Origin: Laetiporus sulphureus 93-53
Lineage: Eukaryota; Basidiomycota; Agaricomycetes; Polyporales; Laetiporaceae
DNA length: 64,000 nucleotides
Assembly (NCBI RefSeq): GCF_001632365.1
Contig: NW_024468556.1
Coordinates: forward strand, 24,970-88,969
Direction of reading: 5' to 3'
The notes below the pieces were generated by a model, which made no database searches, was not told the origin of the DNA, and worked only from the letters and a program-made list of their open reading frames with translations. Of the stretch, positions 11,253-21,505 are shown one piece after another; position 1 is the first letter of the stretch, and every line of letters starts with the position of its first letter. A program made the position numbers and the translations under genes.

Positions 11253-11922
11253 TTGCCCTTCACCCCTCTCACTGCCATCGAGTTCGTTATGCCTCCCTCT
11301 CATTCATCATCTCCTGCACCTGACACCCTCATGCCCTTGGCAGTTGCTGAGCCTGTGACCTCTGCCGTGGATGCTCCACCCGTTATCAAGCTTTTGCTTC
11401 TGGAGCTCAGCCCTCACCTCCCTTTATTGTCTGTCATCGTGGTCTCTCTGCCACCTCCTGTTGTCAAGGAGTCTACCCCATGGGTGACCTTCACCTCACC
11501 TGGTGAAGAGCTTGCCATCGAGGGCCACGAGTCCTTGTGTGCTAGCTTCCTCAGTCACTTACAGTTGTCAGAGATGACACCTCTATGTGCACTCGAGTTG
11601 GTGCACAAGATTCACCGCCTGCTCATACATCTTGTGAGTCCACTTTCTGGATTCTGCTGGCTAACCACCCCATCGGCTACAGAAAGAGACTTTCAAATTG
11701 TGCAACTCTGATTCGGACATTGATTCTTGCATGGCCAGCTACATCCAGGCACTTGGACCAGTTCTTGATTCCTTTGCTACTGTCGACTGGTTGCCTCAGG
11801 GCATCCTGTTTCTTAGCCCTTTGCACGTGCAGGAGCTACTCCTGGAGTGCTCGCAGGTGAGCATCTTCTTCTCTGTCAACCCCTTTTCCCTGCTAAACCT
11901 GCTTGTAGGTTCAATGTCATAG
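11253..11922 (+). pseudogene. Antisense ORF 2 in element B (unknown, probably spliced)
   Basis: Two overlapping plus-strand frames (11253-11711 and 11698-11922). The first is Pro/Ser/Leu-rich. The second begins MCNSDSDIDSCMASYIQ and reaches a plausible splice donor, cag|gtgagc, at about 11855, with an acceptor cttgtag near 11909. A spliced plus-strand gene broken by a frameshift would explain both. No domain recognised. Confidence 0.35.
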
Positions 11923-11926
11923 GCTC

Positions 11927-12720
11927 GTGTCTGGCATGGACACCATGAGTCGATCTCATGACATCCCTAAAGGCAGAGCACTGCCAGTTACTTGGGATAC
12001 CCTCGACTTCCTTTCTTCAGCTTCTGATACCGTTCCTCCTGAGGCTCCGGCCAGTGTGCAGACTAGCCCTTCAATCACCCATGCTGTGAAGGCTGAGCCT
12101 GTCCTCCTTCCTGGATCTGCTGAAGCTAAACCTGAGGTGTTCGTCTTCTTGATGGGCCTCGCTCCAAAGCCAAAAGCAAGTTTCATGTTTGCTCACCTAC
12201 CTCTTCCCCTGTTGCCTTCTTCATCTGTAACTTCTCATGACCAAGAGATTTCATCTGAAACTGAAGCTGCATTGGTTCTTGTGATGCCCAAGGCCCACAG
12301 TCCTCCATATCACACCACCAAGTCTGCTGCCATCAAGCGCCTTCATGTTGAGTCCAGTGAGGGGGAGTCCGAACCAGATGTCTCTAGTGATATGGAAATG
12401 GTGGAGGCCGCACCCGTCGTTACTGCAGTTGCAGTGGCTTCTTCTGCTAAGGACCCTTCGGCAAATCCTCCATTCTTCATTCAGAACCCAGCACACCTGC
12501 CGATGTACCTTCTGGCCTGGCACGCGCCCATGCATGCCATTTTGGCAGGTTGCTCCACCTTGTGCTCATTCTGTGGTGACTGACTTTTGGGCTTGCATGC
12601 CCTCCTTGTTCACAGTGCTACCACTGCTTCAAGCAGGGCATTCCGAATTTGTGCTTTATGATGGAAAACAAACTGCAGTGCCTTAAATGCCAGTGCATAG
12701 GCCAGCCATGCTGCTTCTGA
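11927..12720 (+). pseudogene. Antisense ORF 3 in element B with six-cysteine zinc-cluster-like motif
   Basis: The 218-codon frame 11927-12583 has a Ser/Thr/Pro-rich N-terminus and an acidic block (SSEGESEPDVSSDMEMVE), then SANPPFFIQNPAHLPMY. After a likely intron ending ttcacag at 12615 comes a cysteine array, 12616-12714, spaced C-X2-C-X8-C-X8-C-X2-C-X6-C. That resembles a Zn(II)2Cys6 cluster (usual spacing C-X2-C-X6-C-X5-16-C-X2-C-X6-8-C) with a longer first loop. A stop follows at 12718. In the family such clusters bind DNA; a role here is inference only. Confidence 0.5.
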
Positions 12721-12973
12721 AAGCTCAAATCTTCACCCATCGCTGCTGACGTCGAACACTGGGTCACCCTTTCTGACATTTACAAGGCCCATGGTTGGTC
12801 TGTTCCAAACACCCCAATGTCTGAACAGTGCGAGAGCTATTCCTGAGTGGTGAAATTCAACGAGATGTATAAGACGATGAATATCGAGTTCCATGCATTC
12901 AAGGCTCATTGAGGTGCCTCAGTTATGGAGGACAAATTATACGACTGGCTGATGTTGCACAGTCCAATTCTTT

Positions 12974-13407
12974 GTACGTATCCCCCACTTCGGTGTTCTT
13001 TCCTACTAACCACTTGTTGTCCTGCAGTCTCAGCTAGGGACCCTGTCACTGGTTAGCCCAACCCTGAGATTGCTGAAACCATCTCGGAAATGATCGTGCA
13101 GAGCATGCTGCTCGATAAGCTCCTTCCTTGGATTCACAAGGCCATGCGAGAGTTGCAGAATGCGGACACCGCTTCCTTTTCCCACAAGTCAATGTGTTCT
13201 TCATTCAAGCCTCATCTGGTTGCTACTTCCTCGGCCCCTACTGCTGGCCCTTCAATGGTCCTTGCAGCTGCTGCCACACCACTGCCCCTTCCTGCTGATG
13301 CGGAGTCTCTGGCCACCTTCATCAAGGCATTTCAGGAGCAGGATCATGAGAAATGCTGGGCTTGCAAGGAGGTCTGCAAGGCTCACAAGGAGCAGAAGTT
13401 GCATTAG
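12974..13407 (+). pseudogene. Antisense ORF 4 in element B: intron and C-terminal exon
   Basis: Bases from gtacgt (about 12974) to ctgcag (about 13026), with ctaac branch-like sequence near 13006, form a textbook plus-strand intron. The exon after it reads to one TAG stop and then continues open as 13090-13407: a helical MSMLLDKLLPWIHKAMREL-like stretch, a Ser/Ala/Pro linker and a charged tail (CWACKEVCKAHKEQK) ending in TAG. An intron only makes sense if this strand is or was transcribed as its own gene. I read 12616-13407 as one gene with decay. Confidence 0.5.
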
Positions 13408-13664
13408 AGTAGCTCATTGTCTAGCATTGTCTGTTGTCCTTTCCGTGCTCTGGGCCCAACACGGCCATATAATAGTTGCTGTATCATAGTCCCCACATCA
13501 CAATATAAATTTCTGTGTGCTCGAATATTCACGTGCCAACCATATTAAGTGTGGTCTCTCATATAAGGTAAAAAAAATGTTGCTTCCCTGGTCTTGATCC
13601 TATGTACACATTCACAGGTTGACTCAGTCTGGTTCACCTCCTATCCATCTTCTTTGTCACCGGC

Positions 13665-14841
13665 TCATTTATTTCCGCTTTGTTCATTGTCACTTTCTCC
13701 TTGTTCTTGTTCTTCCTCCTCATCCCCTGGCTCTTCTGCCTTCTTTATCTCTTCTAGTTGTTTCTTTGTTACATCCAATACTTCTTCTGGCATGATGATC
13801 TTCTTCCTAGCTAGGAATGGGATGACCCGAAATGCACCAACGGGCTGATCGAGCATGGCGCCATCTAATTTGGCCAGTACATAGGCTCCTCCCTTGTTAC
13901 GCAGTAGAACCACGTATGGCCCAATGTACCATGGTCGCATCTTCCAGTTTAATGCCTTCTCAATCTGCGTGAACTGCACGAGAACGAGATCTCCGTTCTT
14001 GAAGTCAAAATCTTTGACCTTAGTAGGATGGTCCTGCTCGTACCTCCTGGCTGCCTCTCAACATGCTTCGTAGACTGCATTGTGGATATGTTCAACTTGA
14101 GTGCATCGCTTCTGCAAGGCGATCACTCAGTAGGATATTAGGTCAGTCAACAAAAGCATCATTGATGGAGCTGGTGTCAGATAGGTTGCTTCGACAATGT
14201 CTAACGGGAGGATCGGGTGCGTTCCTGTTACTGCAAAGTATGGTGAACACCCCATCCTTCTCCTCATCGTGATTTGTTCAGCCCAAAACACTGAGTATGC
14301 AGCCTGACTCCATTTTCGTTCTTCGCCATCCACTGCCTTAAACAGGCTTTGTCGAACATCAAAATGCAGTTGCTCAACAATCCTGTTCGCCCTGGAATTA
14401 TAGCTGCTGATACGAATGTGTTGGATATGGTACTTTTGTTCGATGTATCTGAGTGCCTTGACGAATGGAGCACCGTTATCGGACACAATTTCTGAAAGTG
14501 TGCCCCAATGACATAGAACATCTTCAAAGTGCCAATCATCAATCGCCTTTGCTGACTTCTGCTGAAGCATTCAGAACTCTGGATAGTGAGTTAGAGAGCA
14601 TCGTTCCTGTATGATGTACTTGAACCCATTCGATGGTGGCATATACATTGTATCGATGTAAATCTTCGTGAAGATTGGTGCTGATACTGCGATGACCAGT
14701 GGAATGACGATCTGACAAATCTGTTGTTGCTGGCACAAGATGCGAGTATGAATATACCATGCTGCATCTGCTTTGATATCTGGCCACTAGAATTATTCTT
14801 GGACTAGAGTACGTGTAGCGAAGACTCCTTTGTGTCTGCAC
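13665..14841 (-). pseudogene. Integrase of element B
   Basis: Minus-strand frames show a zinc-binding GHKGVFATRTLV and FWWPDI remnant near 14800, the first catalytic Asp in IYIDTMYMPPSNGFKYI near 14650, the second in IVSDNGAPFV near 14480, and the Glu in ANRIVEQLHFDVRQS near 14375, so the DDE residues are still readable. The C-terminal frame 13665-13979 (MRPWYIGPYVV ... GAYVLAKLDGA) is the SH3-like tail that follows integrase in this lineage, ending in an acidic Glu-rich extension. No chromodomain is seen. Stops split the gene. Confidence 0.75.
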
Positions 14842-15188
14842 TCATCATGACATCCTTTGAGCACTTCCAGATGCTTGTCCCCAGACCCAACTAGTTTGTG
14901 GGCTCCCTGAGGGTCCTTGTGCCAAAGCTTTTAGTTACGCATGAAGAACTGGGTCACATATCGGAGAAGTCGTTGGTACTGTGCATTCAACAGGTCCGGT
15001 GGCCATCCAGGTTTTCGCAACCACTGGTGTGCTTGCTCCAGCAGCTTGTCATTTCGTTTTGCCTGCTCACTGCGCAGTACATCAGCATAGGTTACTTTAT
15101 CCTGAGCAGGTTGTTCCTCCTTGGCTGCTTCGTCCGATACGAACATTGCGTGCACATGTGACGATGGCTTCAGTAATGTAGCCTGCAT

Positions 15189-15660
15189 TCAGAATTGCAA
15201 AATGGGCTGGTCCCCCTCCTCCCCACTTTTAATGTGAACATCTCCATTCACTGACTGTGCTGTAAGTGGAGGTGGTGTTGGGTGTCGCAGAATGTGATGC
15301 AAGAAGCCATTGACCTGATTGATCCAGTCATCGAAGTCCTCATTGTCATAGGTGTTGTCAAGTGTATCGTCAGGCTGTGGGGGTCTGCATGACAATTCAT
15401 CTGGGTCGTGATTCACACCTGGTACATGAACGAGCTTGAAATGGAACATGAGGATTGCAATGATCCACCGATTGATACTGGTGGAGGGTGCGATGTCCAG
15501 ACGCTTCAGCATTCCCTTGATATAACGAGCGTCCACTTCGACTATCAGTTTCCATATGCCAATAAGATAAATCTTCAATGCTCGTAGGGCATGAAATAAA
15601 CCGTAGAGTTCGAGCTTGGGCTGGCTGAAATGACTTTCTCATTTGTTGAGCGTGATCGAG
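15189..15660 (-). pseudogene. RNase H region of element B
   Basis: The frame reads LELYGLFHALRALKIYLIG, then VEVDARYIKGML near 15530, then INRWIIAILMFHFKLVHVPG and DPDELSCRPPQPDD near 15400. These are the tail of the RNase H fold with its conserved Asp (DARY) and the ADxLSR-equivalent. A Tyr/Asp-rich linker follows toward integrase. It degrades the RNA strand during reverse transcription. Confidence 0.7.
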
Positions 15661-15899
15661 CTGAACCGACTAAAGTACTGGACTTTCAGCTTTTCTGGCA
15701 TGCACTGGCAAAGTTGGTATCTGACCGCAATGTTCGAAGTGTTGACTGCCAGAATTACAGGTGCTTCGGAGTCATAGTCAATCGCTCATAGTGCTGGTGA
15801 CTCTAGCAGTGCTGCCTTTAGATCCTCTATCGCAGTGATCTGTTCTTCGCCAAATGCGAATGGAACGTTCTTTTACATGAGCTTGACCAAAGGATTCGC

Positions 15900-17405
15900 T
15901 CACTTCGCAAAGTTCCATATGAAGATTCTAGTGACCCCGATGGTTCCTAGAAATGCTCGAACCTCTGAGAGGTCTTGACAGGGCCCCCAGTTCTTAATGG
16001 AGGCAATGCGTGATTCGTCCGGTAAATGCCCATTCACTGTGCACCTATGGCCTATGACCATGATCTCCGCACTGCACAATGTAAGTTTCGTTCCTGAAAA
16101 CATGCCTCCCGCATACTTCATGTGCTGAATCACTCGATTCAGGTTCTGGAAGTGCTCCCACACAAATCGTTGAATACTGGGATTTTCAGGTATAGTCTCA
16201 AATGAACCATCCGGTCATTGATACTGTGATGTGGGTCCCTTGACAGGCACATCATCGATGTATGGAATCATAACATTCGGTATCTTGGGCTGAAGGATAT
16301 AGGTGACATTGTTGTGAAAGATAGGGACTAAATTCGTCCATCCCATTGGCAGTGTTGCTAGCCACAGGGCCCCGATCAGTGTCTGAAATGTAGTGAGATC
16401 TCACGAGGACTCCGCAATGAGGTGTTCGTCATAGCCAACATAGAGGTCAAGCATCACCCCACACGCTTTTCCACTGAACTGTTCAGTCAAATGCTCAGGC
16501 ATTGGCATTACTCCTGAATGCCAGATCATCACCGCATTGAGTGGTTCTAGGCTATGAACCAATCGTAAGGACTTCCCGTCCTTCTTGACGACGCAGAACC
16601 ACTTCAAGCGATACGATGAATTTGAAGATTCGTAGACTCTGGCTGCCATCTTCTTTCGAATTAGAGTGCAAACTTCATTATAGATGTCTGGGGGTATAGG
16701 TATATTATGTTCGACCCACAGTGTGTGTGGAATGACTGAAAAATCGATCAGAGGGAAATATTCAGGCTTGAAACAGCCCCATTCCATATCGTTCCAGGTG
16801 AAGGCTCGATTATAAATGCGCATAAAATAGTGCATGAGCTCATGTTCCTGATCCCATAAAAACCTTGTGGCATGAATATGGTTTAAAGCCTCCATCCGTT
16901 CCTGGGTATAACGTCCTTCCGGCGCAAACAGTGGAGACATCGTCGGTAATGAAGGTATCTGTGCGAGAGGATCACCCGTGATCCTCCACATAATTCTAAA
17001 TGATTCTGGTGCAGTGGTCAAGACCGGCTTTGTCTTTGATGCGACTGGCTTATATTTCTTCTTTGTGGCTGCAAATGCTTTTGCTGGCTGCTTCGTTGAC
17101 GTGGACCTTGCTGGTGTTGCCTTCGGTGACACAGAATTCGTAGGACTAGAGGCTGACTTTGAGACTGATTGACTGAAAAATAACTGAGAGAGATGTGATG
17201 CTGGAATATTACTGGATGATGTAGATGGGGAATATAAGAAACTGATAGCTGAGAGTGCCCCTTTCGAGGCCTGGATGTAGCGCGATGTGATAATGATGTG
17301 ATCGGAGGATACGACTGGGGTATATGTGATGATTACTGGGTCCTGATTGAATGCCTGTTCAATGAGTATGGCCAGTGCATCTTCTGCACTGTGTGTATCC
17401 TCCAC
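15900..17405 (-). pseudogene. Reverse transcriptase of element B with N-terminal linker
   Basis: The frame 16401-17405 holds a Ser/Thr-rich linker, then WNDMEWGCFKPEYFPLIDF and KWFCVVKKDGKSLRLVHSLE (RT motif 2 region). The palm continues past stops to PYIDDVPV near 16250, an intact Y-X-D-D site. 15900-16163 gives the thumb (GTKLTLCSAEIMVIGH, VRAFLGTIG). The thumb signature resembles the mushroom gypsy group with Y-I-D-D-V-P-V rather than Y-L-D-D-I-L-I-F of A and C. Several TGA and TAG codons interrupt it. Confidence 0.75.
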
Positions 17406-18145
17406 TAGTGAAAACCCTGTTCACTGAATTTATTATGAAACTTCGGAGGACCACGCAGTACCGTAGGTATCGTTGTGACCTGTCCAGTATTGGGACACAT
17501 GATCATGATGGTCTGCTTCTCATCGAAGAAGTTCTTGACGACACTCTCAGTGAGCACATCAAATGGTCTGCCCAATAGTATGTCGTATGCTGCTGCATGG
17601 ATAACATGGATCTGGAGATATAAAACGATCTCTCCGATCTGAAATGGTATGTTGCGTATGATACTGAGAGACTGATTGACTTCGCCATTCATGGACTGCA
17701 TATTCAACTTGACCGTAGGATCATAAATAAGTCTTAGAGCATGGCATACATTCTCTGACATCACAACAATCTGGCATCCTGGGTCAACGATGGCCTCGAC
17801 ATTCTCCTTGTTGTCAACAAGGTTAAAGACCAAACGTACTGCATGTGACTCCTTTGCCACCATAAGCTGGTCTGGCTCACTGTGCTTGTGGATATGACAT
17901 AGGTAAACTTTGTAGGGATCTGGCACTATTGACCCGTTCAACTTTAGTGGCTCGCCACCGCAGGTAAAGTTCGCTGATGCCTTCAGTGCATATTCTTCAT
18001 CCACGACCTCCTCAACTGATGCGCTCGTAACCTGAGATCCTGGCTGAACCATTTTTGGTGTGCAGGCCTCATGATATTTTGAGCGTACACCGGGTGAGAT
18101 TGAGAGTAGTTCCTCGAGTGACACTGAGATAGCCGACGACTTCAT
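17405..18145 (-). CDS. Retropepsin-like protease region of element B
   Basis: 246 codons without a stop. Near residues 115-125 is AIVDPGCQIVVMSE, where D-P-G takes the place of the usual D-S/T-G catalytic triad, and near residue 190 is YDILLGRPFDVL, the second conserved hydrophobic-Gly element of retropepsins. The D-P-G form is common in this lineage as far as I recall. It would cleave the polyprotein. The neighbouring RT frame overlaps its stop, so the original Gag-Pol was probably one frame. Confidence 0.65.
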   Translation of the reverse strand: MKSSAISVSLEELLSISPGVRSKYHEACTPKMVQPGSQVTSASVEEVVDEEYALKASANFTCGGEPLKLNGSIVPDPYKVYLCHIHKHSEPDQLMVAKESHAVRLVFNLVDNKENVEAIVDPGCQIVVMSENVCHALRLIYDPTVKLNMQSMNGEVNQSLSIIRNIPFQIGEIVLYLQIHVIHAAAYDILLGRPFDVLTESVVKNFFDEKQTIMIMCPNTGQVTTIPTVLRGPPKFHNKFSEQGFH

Positions 18146-18599
18146 AGACCTTTCGAAGACTTCATCCGCTAGCTTCAGCTAATAGACTGGAGGCATTGTG
18201 TGATATGCCAGGGCCTGTCCTCTGGGTGGAGGTGCCCCATAGTTACGCTGCATGGATGGGACATAGGTGGCATCCCATACTGCTTAATAAGGATGCTTCA
18301 GGATGACTGCTTCATCTTGCTGGCTCATCGAAGCTTTCGATACCTTCAAGGGCTCTGCTGCTCGAGTCAGCTCTGGCTGTGCTACTGGCTGAACAGGTGG
18401 TGCTGGCTGTGCTGGCTTCAGTGGTCTGTGTATCTCGACTCTGTCAAACACCTGTTTCTTTTGTAGACTGAGCACTTCACGTTCGAGGGCCTGGATGTGC
18501 TGTTCACCCATTAACGAGAAGGTGCTGGCCTTTTCAACTTTGAATAGGTTCGTGGCTGCTGATATCGAGGCTTGTGCAACTCCGGGACCTATGCCTGCT

Positions 18600-19934
18600 G
18601 CATTCTGTCTCTATGCCACTCGTAGATGCGATCTCAGATGGTAAGACCTGGGATGTTCTGAGGAACGAATGCTCCGTTTAGAAAGACGACCTTTCCGTCC
18701 ATGTTCCTCAGACACTTCCTGCTCTTAATGTCCTCCTCGACATGCTTACACGTCCTGATCATGCCACCTGATTCCCCACAATAATGGCAATAGCTATTTG
18801 GAGGTGCAGTCCTGTACGTTTGCCTTGCACTGGTGCTGCAGTGCTCAGGTTGGCCTTTATTCTGGCTGTTGCATTTGTAGACATTGCTGTGAGCGTCTGG
18901 ACCAATTTCATGAGGCTCTCGATGAGTAATGATATGTCCTCCACTTTGATTGCAGCTGTCCCTCCTTCAGCCTTGATCTCTGCTTTCACTACGCTCCCTC
19001 CGGTACTTGCTGAAGGTACCGTCGCGGTGCCATGTAGAACAAACTTTGCTGCATCGTAAACATTGTTGACATTGTATGGGTCATCTGGGTAGTGGTCGGG
19101 CTGCTTGAGCTGCAGTCTCTGTGATATCCTGATTCACAACTCGGGCTGAAACCCTCTGATGAATGCACAGTTTTCTTCCAAAATGGAAATGTGGTTCTTG
19201 CTGATCAGGAACATAGTGATCGCTAGGAACTCCCAGTGGTATGCTCCGAGTTCTGAAATGTTCTGGATTCTTAGTCTAGAATGCTCACCTATGAGCAAAT
19301 CCATGTCTCTAACCTCCCATTTTTGCTCGTTATCGGCCCCTGGATACAGCACTTGGATTCGAGGCTTAAATTGTGTATATGGAATGAGAGGGTAGTCATA
19401 GCCAGCTAGGCTCGAGATGAGATCCGTGACATCAATGGGCAAGTATCGGATTACCCATTTCTTCTTTTTGACCTTGTCAGTAATGCTGCAACATGCGAAT
19501 AAGATTTCGAGATCATCGAAGTAACGGAATAATGTGCGTGGGTGATCTGGATCAAACATTGGTGCTGAACGATCTCCTCGGAATGGCATTTGATAGGTTA
19601 CCGTGGCTGCCATCACAATGATAGGTCCTATCGAAGTAGTCATTGGTGAAGTGTGTGTGGAATTTACTGGAGAAGTGACTGGAACTGGTGATGGGACTCG
19701 TGAAAGCAATGCTAGTGCTGCCTCGAGCTCATCAAGGAGTGATCTTCCTTCTGAGATCTCATCTGGTATGCTTGGTGAGCGTGAAATGTGAACTGTTGCA
19801 ATGTTCGACGAAAGCGGTGTGAGATCGAAATCACCACCGAAGATCTCGAGATGATTGCCTCGGGTATCTCGTTCCCTAGGTGATGAAAAGCGTGATGAAG
19901 ATTCTGAAACAGATCTCAGCTCGTAGTTTGTCAA
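18600..19934 (-). pseudogene. Gag of element B
   Basis: The N-terminal frame 19134-19934 (266 codons) has a Ser/Pro-rich start, then PFRGDRSAPMFDPDHPRTLF and RYFDDLEILF, typical for the capsid of this gypsy group. Further left, 18759-18989 gives a helical segment, and the frame continues into CHYCGESGGMIRTCKHV (18735-18785), a CCHC-like knuckle, then RKCLRNMDGKVVFLNGAFVP. The knuckle departs from C-X2-C-X4-H-X4-C, lacking His at the usual place, so it may be decayed. Confidence 0.7.
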
Positions 19935-20097
19935 GTGTAGTCAGCCTTCTTTGCCACATTCGAAATCTGCTTGCTGAAATTCTAGAAGCTGGGCAAGCCT
20001 GCTATTAAAGAAGGAGAAGATGCTCTTCCTGTTCATTTCAGTAATGGCTGCGAGTCTGGTGCAACATAAACCTGCTACTAAATCTGACCTCTGAAAC

Positions 20098-20115
20098 CCC
20101 TCGTGGTGGGCTCCA
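20098..20115 (-). promoter_or_regulatory. tRNA-type primer-binding site candidate of element B
   Basis: Read on the minus strand, tggagcccaccacgaggg begins 3 bases after the 5' LTR and starts with TGG, the complement of a tRNA CCA end. No complementary stretch was found within the LTR, unlike A and C. The tRNA was not identified. Confidence 0.55.
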
Positions 20116-20118
20116 GTA

Positions 20119-21501
20119 TGATATGCTCTGATGCCATCTCCCTATGATCCATGGTCAGGCAGTACTGATCACTTCATTGCAGAGCGAGGTGAGTATCAAC
20201 CACTCTGCTCTGTCTCTGATGGTGCGATGGTACAGGGAGATGACTCTTTTCTTGAAGGGTGCAAGGCCTGCAGGTTTCTTGCTAATGGACTCTGAGACAT
20301 GGTTGTTATGGATGGTTGATGTGTGGGTGGTGGATGAGAGCATCATCCGAAGTGTGCGGTCAAAAGGTACGATGCAGATGGCTTCATTCAGCCAGCTAGC
20401 CTTCTGACTGGGGCCAGAGCAGAACTCTGGCTTCGCGCACATGTGTGTTACTGTTTCGAGGAATGAATGTCCCATGTTATGTCAGTCGCATGCTTCAAAT
20501 TGATCGCAAATGCTGCTTGAGCACCAATGGATTGTTCGCAGATCTGCTGGGTGTGATCGTTCAGACCAGATGTCCATCTCAGCGCTAGCAGTTTCTTGTT
20601 TAGGGTTGTTGGTGTTTTGTTCGCAAATCGACCCCGGCGCTTGTTTGCTGATCGCAAATATGAATTGGACACCTAATCTAGACTGTGGAAAACAAATCCC
20701 TAGAATGGACCTCGCTCATCTGCTACTGCTGGATTTAGCTGGACTTCGTTCAGTGTGTTTGATCGCTTCGTTCCCTACAGTGCATGACTGCTAAAGTCTT
20801 CCTGGCTCCGATAGAACAAGTTAATTGATGGACTGTGCGTAAAAGACTGTACCGAGCCTAGGTGACCACCTATATCCCTGGGCTTGTGGCGTGAGTCGTT
20901 CGTAGCGCAAACTTCGTTAACGAAGTTATCGAGGTCAATAGAATGCAATTTAATAGTGAAGCAATTAGACAGATATCAAAGATGAGATGTGTAGAGTGGA
21001 GTAGGACTGTGAAGGTGTGGAGAAGTCTGCTGCTGCGACCCCTTTTCCCTCTCTCCTTCTCCTGATCACCAATTGTGACCAGGTTTATATACTAAGACAG
21101 ACAGCTCATTGCTGAACTGTTCACTGCTATGAGAGGTGTTCACGTTCTGCTTCCAGAGACTAGAAGCATATTTGAAATGCATCTGAAATCCGAAACTTGT
21201 AAGAGAAAAGTAGCCTGTTAACACCGTAACTAATACCCTGCTATCGCTACGCTCGTTCGAGCAGTCTGTCCTCGATCATCAGTACTGCCTTCACTCCTCA
21301 GTTCTTCTGAAAGGTGCACTGGGCCACAGCTGCCTTCCCGACCATGCCTCGCTCGGTCGAGACCATCTTTGCCAGCTCTGACCACCTCGTGTAGTATGCA
21401 TGTCTCGGAGGCAGTTGGTATGACAAAGGATCAGTCAGCCATCTGGGCTTAGACTGCTGCTTGCCTCGTGCTTTATGCTCAGCCCATTCCCGTGCTCATC
21501 A
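20119..21501 (-). repeat. 5' LTR of element B (right copy)
   Basis: 1383 bp partner of 7727-9109, followed by the gcgg target duplicate. In the first 110 aligned bases I count about 10 differences, all transitions. Confidence 0.93.
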
Positions 21502-21505
21502 GCGG

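Larger units (their letters stand above)
7727..21501 (-). mobile_element. Element B: 13.8-kb LTR retrotransposon nested in A, with antisense accessory genes
   Basis: Direct 1383-bp LTRs bound an element whose gag-pol runs on the minus strand. Its own polypurine tract (gtggggaggaga on the minus strand, near 9110-9121) abuts the left LTR, which is therefore the 3' LTR. A tRNA-type primer site abuts the right LTR. The insertion is flanked by gcgg on both sides (7723-7726 and 21502-21505). Gag, protease, RT, RNase H and integrase occupy 13665-19934. The remaining 4.5 kb before the 3' LTR carries plus-strand ORFs. All coding parts contain stops or shifts. Confidence 0.9.
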
